Positions 23,696-30,520 of a stretch of 37,042 nucleotides of DNA are shown here, in pieces (within the stretch, counting starts at the first letter, position 1; each line of letters begins with the position of its first letter). Position numbers and translations under genes: made by a program. The stretch lies in IMG/VR virus record IMGVR_UViG_3300028920_000159, positions 1-37,042 of that record; one strand, written 5' to 3'. Under the pieces are notes generated by a model, which saw nothing but the letters and a program-made list of their open reading frames with translations, searched no databases and had not been told where the DNA came from. This DNA comes from a virus.

Positions 23696-24247
23696 ATGCT
23701 CAAGGTGGCTATCTATCCCGGACACGTCGGCAAGGACAGCGGCGCGATCGACACGACCGACGAATACGCCGGCGACGAGTTCCACGCCATCGAGGCGGTT
23801 GTGACGTGGGGCATTGCGGACAAAGTGGCCGGACTGCTCTGCTGCATGGGCATTGATCACACGATCGGGATCGGCTCGTTTGACAACCGGATCGCCGATA
23901 CCCGCGATTGCACCATGGGAGTATCAATTCATGCGGACTCGTTCCACGATCGAACGGCTCACGGGTTCCACGTGATACACTACCCTGGCAGCGTTGCGGG
24001 CGGTTTGCTGGCCGACTCGATCGACGAGTGTCTCTCTGTGTTCGGGCACCGGAACCGCAAGCCACACGCGCGGCGTGACCTGGCAATTCTGCGCGACACG
24101 TCGTTTCCGTGTGCCCTGGTTGAGTGTGGTTTCATCAGCAACCCCGAGGAAGAGGCTGTGCTCATGCTGCGCACCAAACAGTACCGCCTCGCGTGGGCAA
24201 TCGTCGGCGGGATCGTGCGGTACGTATTTGGGAAGGAGAAACCATGA
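23696..24247 (+). CDS. N-acetylmuramoyl-L-alanine amidase (Amidase_3)
   Basis: 183 residues from ATG 23696, chosen because an aaggggat ribosome site precedes it; a longer frame runs back into the previous gene. Zn-dependent LytC/AmiC-type amidase: first ligand His in IYPGHVGKDSGA (residue 9), second Glu in FHAIEAVV, third His in GVSIHADSFHD, and the catalytic Glu in CALVECGFISNPEEE near the C-terminus. It cleaves the bond between muramic acid and the peptide stem. There is no signal peptide or separate wall-binding domain, so export through a holin or direct virion use is implied. The stop overlaps the lipase start. Confidence 0.92.
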   Translation: MLKVAIYPGHVGKDSGAIDTTDEYAGDEFHAIEAVVTWGIADKVAGLLCCMGIDHTIGIGSFDNRIADTRDCTMGVSIHADSFHDRTAHGFHVIHYPGSVAGGLLADSIDECLSVFGHRNRKPHARRDLAILRDTSFPCALVECGFISNPEEEAVLMLRTKQYRLAWAIVGGIVRYVFGKEKP

Positions 24248-24918
24248 TGCACACCCTTGAGCGCCGTATCGTTGATTTTGCTGAGCTCAGCCGGTCGGCT
24301 CGTCCGGGCGGTGATTGGGGCGATTTGCAGCCGAGGTTCTTCGAGTGCAAGGAAACCGACGTGCAGTTCTTCTTCCTGGACCTGCCACGCGAGTACGTGT
24401 TCGTGTTCCCGGGTACCGACCCGAGAAGCGCGAAGGACTGGACAACGAACTTCATGTTCGCCAAGCGGGTGATCCCGTACGGGAACCAGAACAGCAAGAT
24501 CCGCGTTCACCGCGGGTTCCTGCGGGGGTACAAGTCGGTCCGGAAGAAGGTACACGGGTGCGTCCGCAACTACGTCACCGAGAACAAGCCGATCGTCGTG
24601 GTCGGCCACAGCCAGGGCGGGGCGTTCTCCTTCCTCGGGGCGGTTGACATTCAATGGAACATGCGAGAGGGGGACCTGCAGGAGCGCCGGCGCGAGGTGT
24701 ACGCCATCACGTTCGGCGCCCCTCGGGTCGGGAACAAGGCTTTCCGCAACTCCTACGTCGTGCGAGTGAAACGGACCTGGCGCTACGCGGGCGCGTTCGA
24801 CGTCGTGACGCGTGTGCCGTTCGCGTGGCTCGGTTTCCGGCACGTCGGGCAGCTGGTTCGGCTGGCCTGCCGGCACGACATTCGCAAGTACATTCGGGAG
24901 CTGAAGAAAAAGCGCTAG
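24244..24918 (+). CDS. class 3 lipase (alpha/beta hydrolase)
   Basis: 224 residues from ATG 24244, which overlaps the amidase stop (ATGA) and has a gggaaggag ribosome site. Lipase_3 signs in order: EYVFVFPGTDPRSAKDWTTN, where the oxyanion region precedes the WTTN segment; VHRGFLRGY; the nucleophile elbow VVVGHSQGGAFSFL with its Ser; YAITFGAPRVGNKAF; the Asp-bearing FDVVTRVPF; RHVGQLVRL; and the His of CRHDIRKYIREL. The full triad appears present. There is no signal peptide or membrane segment. Coupling to the amidase suggests envelope lipid attack at lysis, as in mycobacteriophage lysin B, which is a different fold family. Substrate unknown. Confidence 0.87.
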   Translation: MMHTLERRIVDFAELSRSARPGGDWGDLQPRFFECKETDVQFFFLDLPREYVFVFPGTDPRSAKDWTTNFMFAKRVIPYGNQNSKIRVHRGFLRGYKSVRKKVHGCVRNYVTENKPIVVVGHSQGGAFSFLGAVDIQWNMREGDLQERRREVYAITFGAPRVGNKAFRNSYVVRVKRTWRYAGAFDVVTRVPFAWLGFRHVGQLVRLACRHDIRKYIRELKKKR

Positions 24919-25325
24919 TCGCCCGGGGTAGGGTGCACGTCGATCGTGTCTCCCATGACGTCGCTCGAGGCCGGATCTGAGATCCTGATACTCCAATACC
25001 ACCTCACAGTATCAGCCGCGGTACCCGCGTCACGCGTAAACCGCATTGAGGCGCCGAGATCGAACCATTCGTACGAGGTGTCGACGTTCCACGTGTGGAC
25101 GTGGGGGAGTTCGGCGTACGGGTTCAGGAGCCCGTTCCCGCTCGGGTAGCTGATATCCTGCCAACAGGTATCCAGCAGGGACCATTCATCATACGTGCCG
25201 GCCGGAGCATGCAGTACCACGGTGACGAGTGTTCCGTCCGTGTCCGATGGTCCGAGGCTTGTCGGTGAGTTCTCGGTGCAGCCAAGTATCAGCGCCACGA
25301 GTGACAGCGTGAGCAGGTACCGCAT
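24915..25325 (-). CDS. small phage lipoprotein (only minus-strand gene)
   Basis: 136 residues. ATG 25325 is preferred over GTG 25331 because gggagg lies 5-6 bases upstream of the ATG. Residues 1-15 form a signal peptide (MRYLLTLSLVALILG) followed by lipobox Cys16, so the mature protein would be lipid-anchored with Thr next to the Cys. The mature part is strand-rich with conserved-looking aromatic spacing (LLDTCWQDIS, TWNVDTSYEWFDLG, VRWYWSIRIS). The stop codons of this gene and the lipase face each other in one CTAG at 24915-24918. It may be a lysogeny-independent moron such as a superinfection-exclusion lipoprotein. Not a unimolecular spanin: no C-terminal membrane helix. Confidence 0.78.
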   Translation of the reverse strand: MRYLLTLSLVALILGCTENSPTSLGPSDTDGTLVTVVLHAPAGTYDEWSLLDTCWQDISYPSGNGLLNPYAELPHVHTWNVDTSYEWFDLGASMRFTRDAGTAADTVRWYWSIRISDPASSDVMGDTIDVHPTPGD

Positions 25326-25537
25326 AGCCACCTCCCTGGTTGTGTGTGAACCCCATAATGGTACATCGAAACGGGCCCGGGCGCAAGCGGCACAGCCGGT
25401 TCCGTCCGTTCGTGCGGTGCTTGCCTGTTCCCTTTGTTGTCATTTCCGCAAGACCACATTTCTGGTTTCCCCTCTGTAGCGGCTCGGCGCCGGCGAGCTG
25501 GTCGATTTAGCATTTCCGACAAAGTGCAGCACCCCCC

Positions 25538-25566
25538 TTGACCACGTGCCCGGAATCCCGTATTAT
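25538..25566 (+). promoter_or_regulatory. strong sigma70 promoter for the early/replication operon
   Basis: TTGACC (25538-25543) and TATTAT (25561-25566) are separated by exactly 17 bases, each box one base off consensus. Transcription would begin near 25573 and run rightward into the small early genes and replication block. The 300-base gap between the lipoprotein gene and the first early gene otherwise holds nothing I can identify except the lipoprotein ribosome site. I found no convincing promoter for the lipoprotein itself. Confidence 0.75.
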
Positions 25567-25621
25567 TACTTCAGGACGCCGGGACGGGTTCAACACCACA
25601 CCACGCCAAGGGTAGAGCAGC

Positions 25622-25801
25622 GTGAACACCAACCAGACATTTGAGATCATGCGGGAAGGACTAGCGCCTGTGGTGGGCGTGATGGGCGGACCGCTCGGCT
25701 CTACCCCCGAGTACCGCCCGTCCTTCCTGCTCCTCAACACCACGGAGGTAGAGTATGCGGCAGAAGAAGAGCAACAGCAAGACAGTTACCTACTTTGTTA
25801 A
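25622..25801 (+). CDS. possible short leader gene (59 codons)
   Basis: A 59-codon frame opens at GTG 25622, about 50 bases into the predicted message, and ends overlapping the next gene by 47 bases. The product (VNTNQTFEIMREGLAPVVGV, then a Pro/Leu segment and an EEEQQQDSYLLC end) is not recognised. Its upstream ggtagagcagc is only a weak ribosome site, and an internal ATG at 25649 is possible. It may simply be leader sequence. Listed because the promoter leaves an otherwise empty 180-base leader. Confidence 0.35.
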   Translation: MNTNQTFEIMREGLAPVVGVMGGPLGSTPEYRPSFLLLNTTEVEYAAEEEQQQDSYLLC

Positions 25802-25943
25802 CGTCGAAGAAAAGACCATTGAGGTCGCTCTCGACGGTGCAAACTACGTGACGATTGCAAACTACACGCCCGGCATTCTCGGTGCCATTGTGAACGCCCG
25901 TGTAGTCGAAGGCTGCCACGTCGATATCATCACCGTCGGATAA
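25755..25943 (+). CDS. small early protein, unrecognised
   Basis: 62 residues with an excellent acggaggtagagt ribosome site. Basic N-terminus (MRQKKSNSKTVTYFVNVEEK) then a beta/alpha segment (VALDGANYVTIANYTPGILG) and a VNARVVEGCHVDIITVG end. It is the first well-supported gene of the rightward early operon, a position that in many phages holds host-takeover factors. No family recognised. Confidence 0.65.
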   Translation: MRQKKSNSKTVTYFVNVEEKTIEVALDGANYVTIANYTPGILGAIVNARVVEGCHVDIITVG

Positions 25944-25951
25944 TGCCAGGT

Positions 25952-26006
25952 GGGGAGGGTGGTCAGTCAGGGCAGCGCTTAAAGCGGGCACCCTGCAGCC
26001 CTCCCC
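25952..26006 (+). other. nested stem-loop in early leader gap
   Basis: Three nested inverted repeats share one centre. The outer arms are ggggaggg (25952-25959) and ccctcccc (25999-26006). The middle arms are caggg (25968-25972) and ccctg (25991-25995). The inner arms are cgct (25976-25979) and agcg (25983-25986) around loop taa. Together they describe a single bulged stem-loop of 55 bases in the gap between two small early genes. It could be an attenuator, an RNA processing site or a small structured RNA. Confidence 0.5.
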
Positions 26007-26031
26007 GGGCACAACAGGACCAGAGCACACC

Positions 26032-26223
26032 ATGAACGCTTTCACGATTTCCCGCATGCTACCGCTTGAACGCCTTGTGAACCTGACGAAGAAGCAAGCC
26101 GAAGCGACATATCGAGAGGGCCGTCGACACTGCGTGCGTATCATGCGCGGCCGGATGGCAAACGGCAAATGGTTTGCCATGCGAACGGACGGACAGCGGG
26201 CGAGGATTATCACACAGGAGTAG
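26032..26223 (+). CDS. small basic protein, unrecognised
   Basis: 63 residues, lying just after the nested stem-loop. The sequence is basic in the middle (LTKKQAEATYREGRRHCVRI) and ends MANGKWFAMRTDGQRARIIT. The upstream ribosome site (aggaccagagcacacc) is modest. The size and charge suggest nucleic-acid contact or inhibition of a host protein, but no family was recognised. Confidence 0.55.
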   Translation: MNAFTISRMLPLERLVNLTKKQAEATYREGRRHCVRIMRGRMANGKWFAMRTDGQRARIITQE

Positions 26224-26230
26224 ACACACC

Positions 26231-26323
26231 ATGCTGACAATCACGATCACCGGGATCGCGCTGTTCTGCGGCATCTGTGCGACATTCAATCTGGCAGTCA
26301 GGAGGGCAACGTGCTCGAGGTGA
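26231..26323 (+). CDS. possible 30-residue membrane peptide
   Basis: ATG 26231 opens a 30-codon frame (MLTITITGIALFCGICATFN, then LAVRRATCSR). The first 23 residues form one hydrophobic span followed by a basic end, as in small inner-membrane peptides. An aggag lies about 10 bases upstream, at the end of the previous gene. The end overlaps the next gene by 13 bases. It is too short to be sure of. Confidence 0.45.
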   Translation: MLTITITGIALFCGICATFNLAVRRATCSR

Positions 26324-26688
26324 CACACAACGACGACGACATTCTCGTATCCGGCGACAAGGTCACGCGACTGACCCCGGAAATGGCGATCGACCTTGCC
26401 CGGGACCTGGTCGAGCAGGCCGAGGAATTCGAGAGCCGTGAGCATGTCCTGTTTCTGGACACGGACAACGGCGACGACGCTGCCGAGGTCGAGGTCGCTC
26501 TCGCGCTCATGCTGGCGCAGCTGCAGCGGAACAACGCCCCGCTCAACTACAGCGAGATCAGAAATGCAGTAATGGTCGTTGAGAAGTGGGCCGGCATGCT
26601 GCCGAAGAAGGAAACAACCCCATCAGAGGAGCAGCACCATGATACCAGCGGAGACGATGCAGACGTTCCGATTCGCCCTGGAGAATAA
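26311..26688 (+). CDS. acidic helical protein, unrecognised
   Basis: 125 residues from GTG 26311 with a strong caggagggcaac ribosome site. Very acidic: an early HNDDDILVSGDKVTRLTPEM strand segment, then AIDLARDLVEQAEEFES and DTDNGDDAAEVEVALALMLAQL helices, and an EEQHHDTSGDDADVP tail. The last 50 bases overlap the following gene in another frame, so the tail may be constrained by that reading frame. No domain recognised. Confidence 0.6.
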   Translation: MLEVTHNDDDILVSGDKVTRLTPEMAIDLARDLVEQAEEFESREHVLFLDTDNGDDAAEVEVALALMLAQLQRNNAPLNYSEIRNAVMVVEKWAGMLPKKETTPSEEQHHDTSGDDADVPIRPGE

Positions 26689-26890
26689 CGAGCGGGCCGT
26701 GGCTGAGCGGATACGGGACGCGTTCGCGACCTGCCAGTGTCACCATTGCAAGCGAGACGTATCGGTCCTGAACCAGATGCTCGACGCCCATTTCGCGCAG
26801 CCGGACCGGCTTCCTCTGGAGACCCCCAAATCAGCACCGGCCCCGGCGCCGTCGACCGATGATATCGCCGAAGCCCTGGACAGGAGATAG
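26639..26890 (+). CDS. small Cys-motif protein, unrecognised
   Basis: 83 residues from ATG 26639, chosen because agaggagcagcacc directly precedes it. The central segment FATCQCHHCKRDVSVLNQML contains C-x-C-x-x-C, which together with a neighbouring His could bind one metal ion. N-terminal helix (MQTFRFALENNERAVAERIR) and a Pro/Ala-rich end. It overlaps the previous gene by 50 bases. Probably a small regulatory or accessory protein. Confidence 0.6.
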   Translation: MIPAETMQTFRFALENNERAVAERIRDAFATCQCHHCKRDVSVLNQMLDAHFAQPDRLPLETPKSAPAPAPSTDDIAEALDRR

Positions 26891-26894
26891 CAAC

Positions 26895-27059
26895 TTGTCG
26901 CTCAGCAAGTACGTCAAGCCGCAGGAACTGCACCGTATCGAGACCGCAGCCGGGACCCTGTTTTTCGTGTTCAGCGAGGGCGAGCCGGTGGCATGGTGGG
27001 AACGTGGCGGGCGGCTTGTATGGGCGACTGACGATGAAATACGGAGGTTTCTCGGATGA
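26895..27059 (+). CDS. small protein, TTG start likely
   Basis: 54 residues if begun at TTG 26895, which has ggag 8 bases upstream. A longer reading from ATG 26859 overlaps the previous gene and lacks a ribosome site. The product (LSLSKYVKPQELHRIETAAG, then TLFFVFSEGEPVAWWERGGR and LVWATDDEIRRFLG) is compact and aromatic. The stop overlaps the next ATG. Function not recognised. Confidence 0.55.
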   Translation: MSLSKYVKPQELHRIETAAGTLFFVFSEGEPVAWWERGGRLVWATDDEIRRFLG

Positions 27060-27313
27060 GTGGGCACCGGTACCGCAGCCGCGAAATCGAACAGGCCGGG
27101 AAGGTGCGTGCAAAACGCGCGTACGTCCGGGTCTACACCGAGCCGGCCGTGATGTACCCTCACCCCATGATGCACAAATGGAAGTGTCCCGAGTGTCTGG
27201 TCCTGAACGCGGAAATGGCGAAAGGGAACACGGGCACCGGATATCGGAACTGCTCACAGTGTGGCAAGCGGTGGCGCCTATGGTGCCCGAAACAGGACAG
27301 GAGGAGCAAATGA
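27056..27313 (+). CDS. small zinc-ribbon protein
   Basis: 85 residues. The ATG overlaps the previous stop (ATGA). A basic helix-like N-terminus (YRSREIEQAGKVRAKRAYVR) is followed by a four-Cys zinc ribbon: KWKCPECLVLN (C-x-x-C) and YRNCSQCGKRWRLWCPK (C-x-x-C plus a nearby Cys). Such single ribbons in phage early regions bind DNA, RNA or host polymerase, but no partner can be named here. Confidence 0.65.
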   Translation: MSGHRYRSREIEQAGKVRAKRAYVRVYTEPAVMYPHPMMHKWKCPECLVLNAEMAKGNTGTGYRNCSQCGKRWRLWCPKQDRRSK

Positions 27314-27582
27314 AGCCCCAAACCGACCTATTCACCCCGCCCCGGACGACGTACCTGGTTGTCCCGGCGAAGGACAGCGACCGGAGAGCGTACCGCGAGA
27401 GGTACGGGACCGACCGGCTGTACGAGGGTCCCGAGGAGGAGCACGCCCGGATCGCCCTGCATCACAACTCAATGTGCGCCCGGGTACCGACCATCATGGC
27501 AGAGCGCCGGCCAGACGGGCGGATCGGCCGCATTGTCCACGAGGCAGCCTTCAGGAGGAAACCATGCAGACCAGCCGTATGA
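27310..27582 (+). CDS. small early protein, unrecognised
   Basis: 90 residues from ATG 27310 with an aggaggagcaa ribosome site. A longer upstream frame is spurious. The start MKPQTDLFTPPRTTYLVVPA has the (D/E)LF motif sometimes used to bind the sliding clamp (a QxxLF-like pattern: QTDLFT), an interesting but unproven reading. The rest is charged (RRAYRERYGTDRLYEGPEEE). The last 19 bases overlap the next gene. Confidence 0.55.
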   Translation: MKPQTDLFTPPRTTYLVVPAKDSDRRAYRERYGTDRLYEGPEEEHARIALHHNSMCARVPTIMAERRPDGRIGRIVHEAAFRRKPCRPAV

Positions 27583-27827
27583 AGCGGACACACGCCCTCA
27601 AGAAGGGCCGACCAGGTACGAAGGCGTGGCGCAAGAAGCAGCACCAGCCGCAGGCCGTGAGCGTTCAGTCCGGGAAGCGCCGGCACAAGTCGAAGAATAC
27701 GGTCTCGGCTCACGAGCTTAACGACCACACGACCGAGGAGCGCGTCGTATACCGCCGCGGTGTGCGCGTACGGCTTTTGAAGGCCAATTACGACCGCCGA
27801 AAGAGGGAGGGCCGCAACCGTGGATAA
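27564..27827 (+). CDS. highly basic small protein
   Basis: 87 residues from ATG 27564, with a caggaggaaacc ribosome site. Extremely rich in Lys/Arg (KRTHALKKGRPGTKAWRKKQ; SGKRRHKSKN; YDRRKREGRNRG at the end). Likely binds nucleic acid non-specifically or is a small ribosome- or nucleoid-directed factor. No defined fold recognised. It overlaps neighbours by 19 and 8 bases. Confidence 0.55.
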   Translation: MQTSRMKRTHALKKGRPGTKAWRKKQHQPQAVSVQSGKRRHKSKNTVSAHELNDHTTEERVVYRRGVRVRLLKANYDRRKREGRNRG

Positions 27828-28194
27828 GCAAGCCCTCGCGGATCAGGTCCGTGCATACGTCGACGATTGCCTGAAGAAGGCCAAGGCGGGCATTCTGGAG
27901 CCGTCAGACCTCGAGGACTGGTCAAACCCTTGCTGCGGCGAGTTTGGCGGAGTGAGCGGTCCCTCGTGCGTTCTGTGCCCGCTGGACGGGTCGGCCTGCG
28001 AGAACCTCCAGAAGGCGTACAATCAGCTGTACGACGGCCAGGGGGGTGGCGTAGAGCCACTCCAGGCAGTCAAAGCGATTCTAGAGGGGTCTCTGTGCGC
28101 CTGGTTGAATTCTGAGCACCCTGCCGACCTGGCATCTGAGAGCGCTCAGCCGGTGACTCCCTTCGCCGGCGCCGGATCCGGGGGTGCAGCATGA
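27820..28194 (+). CDS. small Cys-rich protein, unrecognised
   Basis: 124 residues from GTG 27820 after an agggagggccgcaacc ribosome site. Helical N-terminus (ALADQVRAYVDDCLKKAKAG), then a Cys-rich centre, CC near residue 39 and a CVLCPLDGSACENL segment, suggesting a metal or Fe-S site of four or five Cys. A final Pro/Ala-rich tail looks disordered. The stop overlaps the next start (ATGA). Confidence 0.6.
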   Translation: MDKQALADQVRAYVDDCLKKAKAGILEPSDLEDWSNPCCGEFGGVSGPSCVLCPLDGSACENLQKAYNQLYDGQGGGVEPLQAVKAILEGSLCAWLNSEHPADLASESAQPVTPFAGAGSGGAA

Positions 28195-28388
28195 AAACGA
28201 TTGAGCATTTCGCGTTTTGGGCGTTCCTGATACTCCTGGCGGCGCTTCTAGCCATGGTCCTGTCAGAATGCACCTGTCGTATCAGCAAGGCCGATAGAAC
28301 CATCATACAGCGCTGGCGGGACGATTGGCCGGTACCCAAGGACACATGCGAGCAGAACCCTTTCGATAGCACGGAGGCGGCCGAATAG
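28191..28388 (+). CDS. small single-span membrane protein
   Basis: 65 residues beginning in an ATGA overlap. Residues 6-26 (HFAFWAFLILLAALLAMVLS) form one clear membrane span, followed by ECTCRISKADRTIIQRWRDDW and a short acidic end. One span plus a soluble tail fits a small early membrane factor. A holin-type role is less likely because the gene lies in the early block. Confidence 0.6.
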   Translation: MKTIEHFAFWAFLILLAALLAMVLSECTCRISKADRTIIQRWRDDWPVPKDTCEQNPFDSTEAAE

Positions 28389-28389
28389 T

Positions 28390-29178
28390 ATGCCACGAAA
28401 GAAGCGCCACGAGTACACCTTCGAGGAAATGGTCGAGCTATGCAGGGAGAACCCCGACTGCAAATGGCCGTCGTTTCAGTTCTACCCGGCAAACTTCCTC
28501 GGCAGCAACAAGGTCAGCATGATGTCGACCGAGGCACTCGGGGCGTACGTGGTTCTTCTTTGCCGGGAGTGGCAGGAGGACGACTGTGGGCTCCCAACGG
28601 ACGACGCCAGTCTGAGCCTTCTCAGCCGGACATACAACCATTGGGAGGATCTGAAAGAGCAGGTTCTTCGGTGCTTCCGATTGTATGACGGAAGGCTCTA
28701 TAATGAGAAACTGGTGTTCTGTCGCACCGAATCTATTCATATACGTCATTCGCGCATTAGAGCACGTATGAGCAAAAACACCCCCACAAGTGTACCCACA
28801 ATTGTGGGTACAAGTGAGGTACAAACTTCAGTTTCAGTTTCAGTTTCAGATTCAAGATCAAAAGAAGGGGGATCCAAGGGGGGGAACGGCAAGCTCCCGG
28901 AGCCTCTCAGATCAGCGGTTGCCGGATGGGTTGAGCAGCGGACCGCCAACAAGAAGAAGCCGACGGCCAGGGCAATCGAGCTCGCAGTCAACCGGGCCGA
29001 AACCTTGTGTCCGGGCGATATCCGGAGACAGGCGGAACTCTTCGACCATGCCACAGAGCACCAATGGTCCGGCCTGTACTGGCCGAAGGAATGGGGGGAG
29101 CAGCCGTCAGCAGGTCCCGAAGATATCGACGAGGATCCACTTTCGCCAGGGCATAGGCCCATGGGAGAGCAACTATGA
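28390..29178 (+). CDS. DUF1376-type replication protein (probable initiator or helicase loader)
   Basis: 262 residues. Residues about 26-110 carry the DUF1376/YdaU pattern: WPSFQFYPANFLGSNKVSMM, then TEALGAYVVLLCREWQEDDC, GLPTDDASLSLLSRT and a final CFRLYDGRLYNEKL. The middle (about 120-165) is a Ser/Thr/Val-rich disordered linker. The C-terminal 80 residues contain a helical domain (RAIELAVNRAETLCPGDIRR, HATEHQWSGLYWPKEW). DUF1376 proteins usually accompany phage replication helicases. The gene overlaps dnaB by 4 bases, so it probably loads the helicase or recognises an origin. Confidence 0.75.
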   Translation: MPRKKRHEYTFEEMVELCRENPDCKWPSFQFYPANFLGSNKVSMMSTEALGAYVVLLCREWQEDDCGLPTDDASLSLLSRTYNHWEDLKEQVLRCFRLYDGRLYNEKLVFCRTESIHIRHSRIRARMSKNTPTSVPTIVGTSEVQTSVSVSVSDSRSKEGGSKGGNGKLPEPLRSAVAGWVEQRTANKKKPTARAIELAVNRAETLCPGDIRRQAELFDHATEHQWSGLYWPKEWGEQPSAGPEDIDEDPLSPGHRPMGEQL

Positions 29179-30500
29179 GCAGGCCACAGCCGCACGACGT
29201 GTCGGCCGAACGTAGCATAATCGGCTCCATGATGCACGACAACAGGGTCGTCAGCACCGCAATCGACGCCGGGCTCGAGCTCCAGGACCTGTACGTTTCT
29301 GCCAACAGGGTCATTCTGAGGGCAATTCTGGCCATATACGACCGTGGGGACCAGATCGATATCGTGGTGCTGACCGATGAACTGCGCAAGCTCGGAGCCC
29401 TTGAGGCCGTGGGCGGGACGCCGTACCTGTCCGAACTCTCGCAGAACATTGCCACCGCCATCGACGTGAAGCCGTGGGTCCGGATTGTGCGCAAGCATGC
29501 CGAACGGCGCCGGGTGATACAAGCCAGCCTGCAGGCGATCAAACTTGCCGAGGACGACGAATACGACGGGGATCTAGCCGAAGCGTGCCAGAATAAGCTA
29601 TTCGAGGCGACCATCACGAAGCGCCAAAGCGAACTCGTCCGGGTCGGGCAGCTCCTGCCGACGGCCTTCGAGCACATAGAGAGCTATCGGAAGGGCATTA
29701 TCCAGGGCACAAAGACCGGTTTTGCTGATATTGACAAGTACACGGGCGGCTTTCACAACGGCGAGCTCGTGATTCTGGCCGGGCGGCCGTCCATGGGCAA
29801 GACTGCCCTTGCGACATGTATCGGCATGAACGCCGCCAAGCGTGGCCAGCGGGTCCTCTTTCACAGCTGCGAAATGAACCGCCAGCAGATGGTCGAGCGG
29901 ATACTCTGCCTTGAGGCCCGGGTGAACATTGCGGCGATCCGGGCGGGCAAGTTCGACGACGAGCAGCATCAGGCCATGTCGTTCGCCGCCTCGACGCTCG
30001 ACGAGATCCCTTTCTACATCGACGATACACCGGCCGTTTCAATGGCTCAGATTCGCTCCAGATACCAGCGCTGTGAGGCCGATCTCGTGATTATCGACTA
30101 CCTGCAGCTTATGTCGGGCCTTCGTGGGCGGTCGCGCGAGGAGGAGATCGGCGGAATATCGCGCGCGCTGAAATCGTTCGCCGGCGAGATCAGCCGGCCG
30201 GTCGTCGCGCTGTCACAGCTGAGCCGGGCGGTCGAGCAGCGCAAGCCGCCGCGGCCGGTGCTATCGGACCTGCGAGAGTCTGGCTCGATCGAGCAGGACG
30301 CCGACGTGGTCATGTTCGTGTACAGGCCCGAGCGGTACCCGCAGTTCTACAAGAAATCGAACGGAAACGACCGATGGGGCCCGATCGCCCGTCGGGCGGA
30401 TATCATAATCGACAAGCAGCGAAACGGTCCAGTCGGCACCGTGTGTCTCGAGTTCACCGAGTGGTGCGCTCAGTTCCACGACCGCGAGACCGACAAGTGA
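29175..30500 (+). CDS. dnaB: replicative DNA helicase (DnaB family)
   Basis: 441 residues, close to the usual length. N-terminal helical domain starts QPHDVSAERSIIGSMMHDNR, the standard DnaB opening. The RecA-like domain begins near TGFADIDKYTGGFHNGELVI; Walker A is GRPSMGKTALA near residue 202, then RVLFHSCEMNRQQM and Walker B LVIIDYLQLMSG near residue 303. SQLSRAVEQRKPPRPVLSDL followed by RESGSIEQDADVVMF are diagnostic helicase motifs. It unwinds DNA at the fork for replication by host polymerase and primase. No phage primase or polymerase was found. Confidence 0.95.
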   Translation: MSRPQPHDVSAERSIIGSMMHDNRVVSTAIDAGLELQDLYVSANRVILRAILAIYDRGDQIDIVVLTDELRKLGALEAVGGTPYLSELSQNIATAIDVKPWVRIVRKHAERRRVIQASLQAIKLAEDDEYDGDLAEACQNKLFEATITKRQSELVRVGQLLPTAFEHIESYRKGIIQGTKTGFADIDKYTGGFHNGELVILAGRPSMGKTALATCIGMNAAKRGQRVLFHSCEMNRQQMVERILCLEARVNIAAIRAGKFDDEQHQAMSFAASTLDEIPFYIDDTPAVSMAQIRSRYQRCEADLVIIDYLQLMSGLRGRSREEEIGGISRALKSFAGEISRPVVALSQLSRAVEQRKPPRPVLSDLRESGSIEQDADVVMFVYRPERYPQFYKKSNGNDRWGPIARRADIIIDKQRNGPVGTVCLEFTEWCAQFHDRETDK

Positions 30501-30520
30501 CCAAACCACAGGAGGGAAGC

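Noticed and set aside
25340-25530. Promoter for the minus-strand lipoprotein
   Set aside because: AT-rich hexamers on the minus strand (such as cattat) lack a matching -35 at suitable spacing.
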